Of a stretch of DNA of 64,000 bases, positions 55,722 to 64,000 are shown piece after piece (the stretch's first letter is position 1; every line of letters starts with the position of its first letter). The position numbers and the translations under genes are program-made. The notes beneath the pieces were generated by a model. That model had not been told where the DNA came from, made no database searches, and was given only the letters and a program-made list of their open reading frames with translations. Source of the DNA: Clostridiales bacterium (GTDB lineage Bacteria > Bacillota > Clostridia > Lachnospirales > Lachnospiraceae); NCBI GenBank assembly GCA_021203365.1, contig JAJQBI010000030.1, positions 124,001 through 188,000 of the forward strand. The letters run 5' to 3'.

Positions 55722-58169
55722 TCATTCCCCGGCATTTTCCCGGGCTCTTCGCCGCAGTCTCTTTTTCAGCATGAAAAGTCTTCCGCCCTCCCGGTCCAGG
55801 GAATTGGCGTAAAGCTTCTGAATCCACTGCGTGATCACCTCGATCACAGCCGGTGAGAAGATCATCAGCAGGAACACCAGAATAATCATGCCGAATTCCA
55901 GGGAACCCAGCTCCAGAATATCCTGGAAAATCACCGCTGTGCCAAAGAAAATCAGCTGCATGGCGTAAATTATCACCTTCCGGTAGGTGGTCAGCGGAGA
56001 ATAGACGGTTTTCAGGGCAGCCATGTAATTCCAGCCCGTTACAAGCACACAGGCGGTATTAAGCATCTCGTTGGACAGGTAGATATTCTTACATACCAGA
56101 ACAATAGTAAACACGCAGCCGGTTATGGTTACGGCGGCCGGAAAAGCGTTCATAAACACATGGCGCAGGAAGGTATTGTCAATCTTCTGATAATTGTTCT
56201 CCTGGGACAGGAGAAAGGTGGGCACTCCCACCGCGCAGGCACTGATCAGGGACATCTGAATGGGCTCAAAGGGATAGGCCTCCCCAAACAGAATGGTAAG
56301 GAGCGAGAGCAGCACGGAAAAAATCGTCTTAATCAGGAACATGGAGGCCGCAGTGCGGATGTTGTTCACAACCCGGCGTCCCTGATTCACAATGTGGGGC
56401 ATCGAGGCAAAATTGGAATCCAGAAGCACCACATTGGCAATATTTTTTGCAGCGTCACTGCCCTCCGCCATAGCGATGCTGCAGTCCGCCTCCTTCAGAG
56501 CCAGGACATCGTTGACACCATCTCCGGTCATGGCCACTGTGTGCCCCTGTGATTTCAGGGAACGGACCATGGCCCGCTTCTGCTGAGGCGTCACCCGGCC
56601 GAAGACGCTGTAATTGGCCATGGCCTCATCCATCTCTTCCTGGGTGGTCAGCACAGAAGCATCCACGTACCGCTCCGCGTTTTTCAGCCCCGCCTTCTGG
56701 GCAATCACCGAGACGGTCACCGGATCATCCCCGGAAATCACCTTCAGATCCACTCCCTGGTCCGCAAAAAACTGCAGAGTTTCCGGCGCCTCGGCGCGGA
56801 TCACGTCTGTGAGAATCAGAAGGCCTGTGGGCTCCAGATCCTCCGGTATCCCTATATGATCCATCTGCGCAGGGCTGTGCGCCAGCACCAGCACCCGGTA
56901 CCCCTTGGCCGCATAGGAGGCACAGACCGGACCCAGCTCCCCATACCCTTCCGGAAACAGGAACTGAGCCGCGCCCATCAGATAGGTGCCTTCTCCCTGG
57001 AAGGAAACTCCGCTGTACTTCCGGTCCGAAGAAAAGGGAATCAGGAAATCCGGAGTCATATCCTGCCATAGGGGAAATTTTTTCCGCAGGGCGTCGGTGG
57101 TGGCGTTCTGATCCTGCAGCGCGTGCAGAAGATTCCCCATCACCCGGGCAATTTCCCGGTATCGGCCGGTTTCCTCAGACAGTCCACAGGGGGCCTTACT
57201 TTTTGAACCATCTTCCTCCGGAATTTCGGCCGGCGGCCATTCTTCCACCATCTCCACACACATGGAGCCTTCCGTGATGGTTCCGGTTTTGTCCAGACAC
57301 AGCGTATCCACGCGGGCCAGCGTCTCAATGCAGAAAAGCTCCTGCACCAGGGTCTTTCTCTGCGCAAGGTACAGCGCTCCCAGAGTCAGCGTCACACTGG
57401 TGAGAAGCACAAGTCCCTCCGGGATCATACCCAGAACCCCGGAGGTCATGTTTACCGCAGAATCCCGAAAGCTGTCCCCCACAATCACATACTGCTTATA
57501 GAAGAGCAGAATGCCCAGAGGCACAATGATAATGCTGATCACCTTCAGAATAATATTGATGGAATTGCGAAGCTCCGAATTATGCTGCTTAAATTCCCGG
57601 GCCTCGCTGGTAATCTGAGAGGCGTAATTCTCACTTCCCACATGAACCACACGGCAGCAGGCCTGTCCAGAGGTGACAAAACTGCCGGAAAACAGGGAAT
57701 CCCCCGGATTTTTCTGCATATTGTCCGCCTCCCCGGTAAGAAGAGACTCATTGACCTCCAGGCTTCCCTCCAGAACCTCTGCGTCCGCCGGCACCTGATC
57801 TCCGGTTTTCAGATAGATACAGTCGTCCACAACCAGCTTTTCTGTGGAGATGCTCCATTTTTTTCCTTCCCGGAGAACCACGGTCTTGCTCTCCGTCAGA
57901 ATCGACAGCTTATCAATCGTTCTTTTCGCCCGGATCTCCTGAAAAATACCGATGGCCGTGTTGACCACCATAATGCATACAAACATGGCGTTCTTATAAG
58001 ACCCGACAAGGAGCACCAGGATTACCAGCACGATGTTCAGAAAGTTAAAGAATGTGAGCGTATTCTCCCGGATAATCTGCCCGTACGTCCTGGTGTTCGG
58101 ATTCTCATTGGAATTCACCCTGCCCTGGGCAATGCGTTCCTGTACCTCTTCGTTTGTAAGTCCTGTCAT
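55722..58169 (-). CDS. Cation-translocating P-type ATPase (HAD-IC)
   Basis: LDKTGTITEGSM, TGDGVNDVLALKEADCSIAMAEGSDAAKNIANVVLLDSNF. Confidence 0.9.
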   Translation of the reverse strand: MTGLTNEEVQERIAQGRVNSNENPNTRTYGQIIRENTLTFFNFLNIVLVILVLLVGSYKNAMFVCIMVVNTAIGIFQEIRAKRTIDKLSILTESKTVVLREGKKWSISTEKLVVDDCIYLKTGDQVPADAEVLEGSLEVNESLLTGEADNMQKNPGDSLFSGSFVTSGQACCRVVHVGSENYASQITSEAREFKQHNSELRNSINIILKVISIIIVPLGILLFYKQYVIVGDSFRDSAVNMTSGVLGMIPEGLVLLTSVTLTLGALYLAQRKTLVQELFCIETLARVDTLCLDKTGTITEGSMCVEMVEEWPPAEIPEEDGSKSKAPCGLSEETGRYREIARVMGNLLHALQDQNATTDALRKKFPLWQDMTPDFLIPFSSDRKYSGVSFQGEGTYLMGAAQFLFPEGYGELGPVCASYAAKGYRVLVLAHSPAQMDHIGIPEDLEPTGLLILTDVIRAEAPETLQFFADQGVDLKVISGDDPVTVSVIAQKAGLKNAERYVDASVLTTQEEMDEAMANYSVFGRVTPQQKRAMVRSLKSQGHTVAMTGDGVNDVLALKEADCSIAMAEGSDAAKNIANVVLLDSNFASMPHIVNQGRRVVNNIRTAASMFLIKTIFSVLLSLLTILFGEAYPFEPIQMSLISACAVGVPTFLLSQENNYQKIDNTFLRHVFMNAFPAAVTITGCVFTIVLVCKNIYLSNEMLNTACVLVTGWNYMAALKTVYSPLTTYRKVIIYAMQLIFFGTAVIFQDILELGSLEFGMIILVFLLMIFSPAVIEVITQWIQKLYANSLDREGGRLFMLKKRLRRRARENAGE

Positions 58170-58226
58170 ATTTTCCCCGTTTTACTGTCCTTTCCAATGA
58201 CTCTGCCGCGGGCTGTGGTTTCTGTT

Positions 58227-58667
58227 TTAATAATCTTCCTCTTCCTCTCCTTCGTGGATATCCGACTTCGGCCTGGCCAGACCTTCGATGACAATGTGAT
58301 GCTTCTGGGCGTAATCCCACAGGGCTGCGTGAATGGCCTCCTCCGCCAGCAAAGAGCAGTGCACCTTCACAGGGGGAAGGCCGTCCAGAGCCTCCATCAC
58401 CGCCTTATTTGTCACAGCCATGGCCTCCTCAATGGTTTTTCCCATAACCATCTCTGTGGCCATGCTGCTGGTGGCCACAGCGGCCCCGCAGCCAAAGGTC
58501 TTAAACTTACAGTCCCGGATGACATGTGTCTCCTCATCAATATCCAGAAAGATTCTCATAATATCGCCGCACTTTGCGTTGCCCACGGTTCCAACGCCGC
58601 TGGCGTTCTCAATCTCACCCACGTTTCTGGGATGCTGGAAATGATCCATTACCTTTTCACTATACAT
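58227..58667 (-). CDS. Fe-S cluster scaffold, IscU/NifU N-domain type
   Basis: MYSEKVMDHFQHPRNVGEIENASGVGTVGNAKCGDIMRIFL; KTFGCGAAVATSS; HCSLLAEEAI. Confidence 0.93.
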   Translation of the reverse strand: MYSEKVMDHFQHPRNVGEIENASGVGTVGNAKCGDIMRIFLDIDEETHVIRDCKFKTFGCGAAVATSSMATEMVMGKTIEEAMAVTNKAVMEALDGLPPVKVHCSLLAEEAIHAALWDYAQKHHIVIEGLARPKSDIHEGEEEEDY

Positions 58668-58696
58668 ATTTTATCTCTCCTGACAAGTGTTTTTAT

Positions 58697-59884
58697 TTAT
58701 TTTTTCTTTTTTTTCATAAAATCTTCATACAATGGGGACATATTCCGCAGGTTCTGCACAATCTCCTTCAGGCGGTCTGCCACAAAATCCACGTCTTCCA
58801 GCGTAGTCTCCTCTGAAAGTGTGAGGCGCACGGAGCCGTGGGCCGTCTCGTGGGGCAGACCAATGGCCAGAAGCACATGAGACGGATCCAGTGATCCGGA
58901 GGTGCAGGCGGAACCGCTGGACGCACAGACGCCGAAGCTGTCCAGCATCAGCAGCAGGGATTCCCCCTCTACAAACTGAAAACTGACATTTACATTATTG
59001 GGCAGGCGCTTTGCCGGATCTCCATTCAGACGCACATAAGGAATTTCCCCGCACAGACGCGCAATCAGGTGATCCCGAAGACGGGTCTCCTTTTCCGCCC
59101 GCTCCTCCATGGTTTCTGCGGCCCGTCTGGCGGCCGCCCCATAGCCCACGATCCCCGGAACATTCTCGGTTCCCGCCCGGCGCTTCCTCTCCTGTGCCCC
59201 GCCATGTACAAAGGAACGGATCTTCACTCCCTTACGGATGTAAAGGAAGCCGATTCCCTTGGGCCCGTTGATCTTATGGGCACTTGAGCTGAGCATATCG
59301 ATGTTGTATTCATCCACCCCAATGGGCACCTGCCCAAAGGCCTGCACCGCGTCTGTGTGGAAAAGGATCCCGTGCTTCCGGGCGATCCTGCCGATCTCCT
59401 TTACGGGCTCAATCGTCCCGATCTCGTTATTGGCAAACATGACAGAGATCAGGATCGTCTCCGGTGTGATGGCCTTCTCAAGCTCCTCCGGCCGTACCAG
59501 TCCGTTCTCATCCACATCCAGATAAGTAATCCTCGCCCCCCGCTGCTTCTCAAGATATTCACAGGTATGAAGAATCGCATGATGCTCAATCTTTGTAGTG
59601 ATGATGTGATTGCCCCTGGAGCTATACGCCTCAAAGGCCGCCTTCAGCGCCCAGTTGTCCGCCTCTGACCCTCCGGCGGTAAAATAGATTTCCTCCTTCT
59701 TCGCCCCAAGGACATCCGCGATCTGCCCCCGGGCTTCTGCGATCGCCGCCTTGCTTTTCCCTGCAAAATCATAGACACTGGACGGGTTCCCGTAATATTC
59801 CGAGAAATAGGGCAGCATGGCCTGCACCACCTCCGGCGCGGTCTTCGTGGTCGCCGCGTTATCCAGATAAATCATTTTTCCCAT
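58697..59884 (-). CDS. Cysteine desulfurase, IscS/NifS family
   Basis: YLDNAATTKTAPEVVQAM, HTDAVQAFGQVPI, SSSAHKINGPKGIGFLYIRKG, CASSGSACTSGSLDPSHVLLAIG. Confidence 0.95.
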   Translation of the reverse strand: MGKMIYLDNAATTKTAPEVVQAMLPYFSEYYGNPSSVYDFAGKSKAAIAEARGQIADVLGAKKEEIYFTAGGSEADNWALKAAFEAYSSRGNHIITTKIEHHAILHTCEYLEKQRGARITYLDVDENGLVRPEELEKAITPETILISVMFANNEIGTIEPVKEIGRIARKHGILFHTDAVQAFGQVPIGVDEYNIDMLSSSAHKINGPKGIGFLYIRKGVKIRSFVHGGAQERKRRAGTENVPGIVGYGAAARRAAETMEERAEKETRLRDHLIARLCGEIPYVRLNGDPAKRLPNNVNVSFQFVEGESLLLMLDSFGVCASSGSACTSGSLDPSHVLLAIGLPHETAHGSVRLTLSEETTLEDVDFVADRLKEIVQNLRNMSPLYEDFMKKKKK

Positions 59885-60049
59885 TTATTTCCTCCTTACC
59901 TGGCCGAACAGCCAGACTATATTCTCACCGACACTGCTTTTTTAATTCCCAGTATTTCCCTAGGTTTTTCGAGACCAGTCTAACAGATTCCGGAAGTTCT
60001 GTCAAGGCGGTTTCACACATATACTGTAAAAAAACGTGGAATTCCATCT

Positions 60050-61456
60050 ATGTCCAGAAAATCCTTTTTCAGAGAAACGCTGATCCTCACCGGGTCCGGC
60101 ATTCTGTGCCGGGTTCTGGGATTCTTCTATAGGATATTCCTCTCCCGGCACATTGGTGCGGAAGGGATCGGTCTGTATCACCTCACTCTTCCCATCCAGT
60201 CCGTGGTTCTTTCCCTGAGTGCGGCCGGTATCTCCCCGGCTCTTTCCCGGCTGATCGCCTCCCTGAATGCAGGCGGAAAGGAAAAGGATGCCAGAGACTG
60301 CCTGGTTCTTGGCTGCGCCGTCTCTGCTCTTCTCTGTGCCCTGGCAGGCTTTTTCCTGTACCAGGGCGCAGACTTTTTTGCCATCCGGCTCCTGGGGGAA
60401 AGCCGCACAGCACCGCTGATCCGGCTCCTGGCCGCAGGACTTCCCTTTAACGCCATCCACACCTGTATTGCCAGCGATTCCTATGCGCGAAAAAAAGCGG
60501 TCCTTCCCTCTGCCGCGCAGCTCCTTGAACAGGTTGCCCGGATCGCCGTCTCCATCCTTTTATGGCAGATTTTTCTCGCGGAAGGCCGGGAGGTAACCGC
60601 CGTGATCGCGGCGGGCGGAGCTCTGGCCGGGGAAGCTCTCAGTGCCCTTTTCTTCCTTTTTTCCGAAGGAATTCTGTTTCAGAGGGCAGGCTATTCCCCA
60701 CGGAGAATTACAGATGGGCCAGAGAAGCTCCGGAGGATTTTTTTCCTCTCCACTCCCATATCCGCCAACCGGATCCTGCTTTCCCTTCTCACCGGAGCGG
60801 AGACCGTACTGATTCCCCAGATGCTGGTGCGCGCCGGCATGGGCTCCGCAGAAGCCCTTCAGGTCTATGGCATTTTTACGGGAATGGCGCTTCCTCTCAT
60901 TCTTTTTCCCTCCACGGTCACCGGTTCCGCCTCTGTAATGCTTATGCCTTCTGTGGCGGAGTTTCAGGCGCAGGGATATAAAAAACGGATTCGGTCAGTC
61001 ACCGGACAGACCCTGCAGGCCTGCCTTCTTCTGGGATTCGGCTGCTTCGGAATCTTTTTTCTTTTTGGAGAGACTCTGGGCCGGATTCTGTTTTCCAGCG
61101 CCACGGCAGGAATATACATACGCACCATGTCCTATATGTGTCCCTTTCTTTACCTCAACACCGCTCTCTCCAGCATTCTCCACGGACTTGGAAAGCCGGG
61201 CCGGTGTCTGATCCACAGCGCCCTGAGTGTCCTGACACGCATTGGCTTTGTCGTTTTCGCGGTTCCGTCCATGGGAATCCGCGGCTGTCTGTACGGGATT
61301 CTGTGCGGTGAGCTCCTCCAGAGCGGTCTGCATCTTTGGGCCCTGCGGAATTTAACTATCGACAATCCCCCGAAAATCGTATATAATGAATCCCGGTTAA
61401 GTCAGAACCATACAGATTCATACAAAGGAGTGGAAAAATGGGATTCGAATTTATAA
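60050..61456 (+). CDS. spoVB: Polysaccharide biosynthesis / stage V sporulation protein B-like flippase
   Basis: LTGSGILCRVLGFFYRIFLSRHIGAEGIGLYHLTLPIQSV, MATE/MVF-type membrane protein. Confidence 0.82.
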   Translation: MSRKSFFRETLILTGSGILCRVLGFFYRIFLSRHIGAEGIGLYHLTLPIQSVVLSLSAAGISPALSRLIASLNAGGKEKDARDCLVLGCAVSALLCALAGFFLYQGADFFAIRLLGESRTAPLIRLLAAGLPFNAIHTCIASDSYARKKAVLPSAAQLLEQVARIAVSILLWQIFLAEGREVTAVIAAGGALAGEALSALFFLFSEGILFQRAGYSPRRITDGPEKLRRIFFLSTPISANRILLSLLTGAETVLIPQMLVRAGMGSAEALQVYGIFTGMALPLILFPSTVTGSASVMLMPSVAEFQAQGYKKRIRSVTGQTLQACLLLGFGCFGIFFLFGETLGRILFSSATAGIYIRTMSYMCPFLYLNTALSSILHGLGKPGRCLIHSALSVLTRIGFVVFAVPSMGIRGCLYGILCGELLQSGLHLWALRNLTIDNPPKIVYNESRLSQNHTDSYKGVEKWDSNL

Positions 61457-62472
61457 AGAAGCTGCCTACACCCGAGGAAATCCGCAATCAATATCCCATC
61501 GATGAAGATATAAGAACATTAAAAGAAGCGCGGGATCAGGAGATAAAGGACGTTTTCACAGGGAAATCCGACCGTTTTATCGTCATCATCGGGCCCTGCT
61601 CCGCGGACAACGCGGACGCAGTTCTGGATTACCTCACCCGTCTTCGCAGGGTTCAGGATAAGATTCAGGATAAGGTACTGATAATACCAAGGGTCTACAC
61701 CAATAAGCCCCGCACTACCGGGGAAGGCTACAAGGGAATGCTCCACCAGCCGGACCCGGAGAAAAAGCCAAGCCTTCTGGCCGGTCTGGTGGCCATCCGG
61801 AAGATGCACATGCGCGCCATTAAGGAAAGCCGGTTCACCTGCGCGGACGAAATGCTTTATCCTGAAAATTACCGCTACCTGTCGGACCTTCTTTCCTATG
61901 TAGCTGTAGGTGCCCGATCCGTGGAGGATCAGCAGCACAGACTGACGGTCAGCGGTATGGATGTACCTGCGGGCATGAAAAATCCCACCAGCGGGGATCT
62001 GAGCGTGATGCTGAACTCCATTGTGGCCGCCCAGGGCGCCCATCGCTTTATTTACCGCAGCTGGGAGGTGGAGACCACCGGCAATCCCCTGGCTCACGCC
62101 ATTCTTCGCGGCGCTGTAAATAAGCACGGAGACGCCATCCCCAATTATCACTATGAGGATCTTCGCCTTCTGTCCGATAAATATCAGAAAAAGAACCTGA
62201 AAAACCCGGCGGTTATTGTGGATGTCAATCATTCCAACTCCAACAAGCAGTATGAGCAGCAGATCCGCATTACCAGCGAGGTGCTTCACAGCCGCAGGGT
62301 GGACCCGGAGCTGAACACCCTGGTCAAAGGGCTTATGATTGAAAGCTATCTTGAGCCGGGCAACCAGAAAATCGGCGTTGGAGAACATATTTACGGAAAA
62401 TCCATCACAGACGCCTGCCTGGGCTGGGAAGAGTCCGAGCGTCTCCTCTACACCATCGCAGAGATGTGCTGA
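61438..62472 (+). CDS. 3-deoxy-7-phosphoheptulonate synthase (class I DAHP synthase)
   Basis: IVIIGPCSADNADAVLDYL, RVYTNKPRTTGEGYKGMLHQPD, VDVNHSNSNKQYEQQ. Confidence 0.95.
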   Translation: MGFEFIKKLPTPEEIRNQYPIDEDIRTLKEARDQEIKDVFTGKSDRFIVIIGPCSADNADAVLDYLTRLRRVQDKIQDKVLIIPRVYTNKPRTTGEGYKGMLHQPDPEKKPSLLAGLVAIRKMHMRAIKESRFTCADEMLYPENYRYLSDLLSYVAVGARSVEDQQHRLTVSGMDVPAGMKNPTSGDLSVMLNSIVAAQGAHRFIYRSWEVETTGNPLAHAILRGAVNKHGDAIPNYHYEDLRLLSDKYQKKNLKNPAVIVDVNHSNSNKQYEQQIRITSEVLHSRRVDPELNTLVKGLMIESYLEPGNQKIGVGEHIYGKSITDACLGWEESERLLYTIAEMC

Positions 62473-62487
62473 CCGGATTCACGAAAC

Positions 62488-62538
62488 AAAAAAGACGTTT
62501 CTGTCCCCCTCAATATGAGGATAAGAAACGTCTTTTTT
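62488..62538. terminator. Bidirectional terminator between DAHP synthase and xerD
   Basis: AAAAAAGACGTTTCT...AGAAACGTCTTTTTT, 15-bp arms. Confidence 0.85.
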
Positions 62539-62594
62539 CGATCTTTCATTCTGTTGTCTCAGGTTCAGAGCGGATTCCCGCAAAAAAACTGCCC

Positions 62595-63479
62595 TTAATG
62601 ACGCGGATGTGCCTTCATATACACATCCCGCATTTTCACCGTATCCATGGACAGATACACCTGTGTGGTGGATATGTCCGAATGTCCCAGCATCTCCTGC
62701 ACACTCCGGACATCCGCCCCGTTCTGAAGCATGTGTACTGCGAAAGAATGACGCAGAGTGTGAGGCGTAATATCCCTTTTGATTCCGGCGCCATCGGCAT
62801 AGCCTTTCAAAACCTTCCAGAAACCCTGACGGCTCATGGGTTTCCCACTGCAGTTCGTAAAAAGGGCCGTCTCCTTCTCGTCCTTTACAAACACCCCTCT
62901 GGCACGCCCGAGATACTCCCGCAGCGCCATCTGGCTCAGACTCCCAATTGGAATAATCCGCTCCTTCCCATTCTCATTACAGATCACATAGCCAAGAGGC
63001 AGATTCACATCCGTCGTCTGCAGATGGAGCAGTTCGCTGACGCGCATCCCCGTAGCGTACAGCAGTTCCAGCATCGCCCGGTCCCGAAGTCCCTTGGGTG
63101 TATCCAGCTTCGGCTGTGCCAGAAGCCTGTCTACCTCCTCCACCGACAGAATCTCCGGTGTCCGTTTCTCCACCCTGGGAGATTTCAGTCTTTCCGCAGG
63201 ATTCGTTTCAATTCTTCCCTCCTTGTAAAAGAATTGAAACATGGCTCTTATAGACGCCACACTTCTGGAGATTGTTGAAAATGCAAAGCTTTCGCTCTCC
63301 ATATAATCCAGATACCCCTGCAGATCCGCCTCTGTGATCTCTGTTATACTTTTAATTCCCTGGACGTTCATATAGGCGGCCATTTTCCTCAGATCTCTCT
63401 GATAGGACACCTCCGTGTTACTTGATGATTTGCGCGTATTGTGCAAATAACCTATAAATTCCCGTATTTCTCTCTCCAT
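62595..63479 (-). CDS. xerD: Site-specific tyrosine recombinase XerD
   Basis: ATGMRVSELLHLQTTDVNL, TPHTLRHSFAVHMLQNGADVRSVQEMLGHSDISTTQVYLS. Confidence 0.92.
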   Translation of the reverse strand: MEREIREFIGYLHNTRKSSSNTEVSYQRDLRKMAAYMNVQGIKSITEITEADLQGYLDYMESESFAFSTISRSVASIRAMFQFFYKEGRIETNPAERLKSPRVEKRTPEILSVEEVDRLLAQPKLDTPKGLRDRAMLELLYATGMRVSELLHLQTTDVNLPLGYVICNENGKERIIPIGSLSQMALREYLGRARGVFVKDEKETALFTNCSGKPMSRQGFWKVLKGYADGAGIKRDITPHTLRHSFAVHMLQNGADVRSVQEMLGHSDISTTQVYLSMDTVKMRDVYMKAHPRH

Positions 63480-63673
63480 TGTTTTTACTTCCCGATTCTA
63501 TAGATTGTAGAAGTAATTTATCCTTCAAAAACGTATCTGTATTATACTTTGGATTTAACATAAAATCAAACCCTTTTTTCGGCAGCTTTCCCCCGAAATC
63601 CGGCACTTTCGTCAAAAAACACCATATAGCGGAAAAAATTATGACAACCGCTACAATATCTTGTAATATTTCC

Positions 63674-63997
63674 TTAAAAATATTTTTGAAGTATATCAAA
63701 AAACAGTCTTACGATCCGGGGATTGACAAAAGCCTCCAGCCAGACTCCCCCAAGAAAAAGCAGAAAAAGGACCCCACAGCCGGTAACATACCGTCCGCCT
63801 TTCACCTGCAGCGAGCTGTTTCCCTTCCACAAATACATGGAGTTCCTGTATACAAATCCCGCAAGGCAGGCAAACACAGGCAGGTAAACCACACCCTGGG
63901 GAAAAAGGAGAGACAGCCCGGCCGCTCCGCCCGCCAGCCCAAACTGCAGTACACACATGGAAAATAACGCCCCTGTATAGACCCCCGCAGTCAGCAT
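63674..63997 (-). CDS. spoIIM: SpoIIM-like stage II sporulation protein M (C-terminal part; 5' end beyond window)
   Basis: Hydrophobic, FLLFLGGVWLEAFVNPRIVRL C-terminus; next to xerD. Confidence 0.6.
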   Translation of the reverse strand: MLTAGVYTGALFSMCVLQFGLAGGAAGLSLLFPQGVVYLPVFACLAGFVYRNSMYLWKGNSSLQVKGGRYVTGCGVLFLLFLGGVWLEAFVNPRIVRLFFDILQKYF

Positions 63998-64000
63998 TCC

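Noticed and set aside
58227-59884. iscU-iscS pair as an unusual Fe-S system
   Set aside because: A minimal iscS-iscU pair is ordinary for Clostridia.
62595-63479. Tyrosine recombinase as phage or ICE integrase
   Set aside because: Sequence and spoIIM neighbourhood fit housekeeping XerD; no mobile-element genes nearby.

Overview
The window looks like chromosomal DNA of a spore-forming gut Firmicute, probably Lachnospiraceae/Clostridia (inferred from gene content: spoVB, spoIIM, dgt-dnaG-rpoD, hexuronate operon). No rRNA, CRISPR array, intact IS or prophage was seen. Left end (1-2332, minus strand): decayed accessory genes, namely a minimal nucleotidyltransferase start, a frameshifted DUF3990-type gene with a DUF3791-like remnant, a 12-bp tandem repeat with an orphan winged-helix tail, and an internally deleted alpha/beta hydrolase. 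Then: J-domain protein, DUF4186, PNPOx-like protein, ABC exporter with two ATPases plus TetR, secreted GxSxG hydrolase, a putative fatty-acyl metabolism cluster (GMC oxidoreductase, small Cys protein, reductase-adenylase fusion, HxlR regulator), AEC transporter, a complete hexuronate/glucuronide utilization cluster (uxuB, uxaC, kdgK, eda, uxuA, GH3, HAD, GPH transporter, GH2, truncated GH2, AraC), nucleoside kinase, trmK, tRNA-Leu, a NuoE/NuoF/multidomain NuoG-like set, a TepA-type ClpP-like protease, an ATP-grasp/alpha-E/transglutaminase/2x AstE-like operon, dgt-dnaG-rpoD, an esterase, tpi-pgk-gap, a PHP phosphatase, a P-type ATPase, iscU-iscS, spoVB, DAHP synthase, xerD and partial spoIIM. 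Strongest candidates for follow-up: (1) the translationally coupled ATP-grasp/alpha-E/transglutaminase/AstE operon, in which one of two tandem AstE paralogs has lost its Zn-ligand motifs; (2) a ~208-bp nested palindromic element at 55461-55668; (3) the reductase-adenylase fusion cluster and its overlapping divergent promoters built on one 16-bp palindrome.
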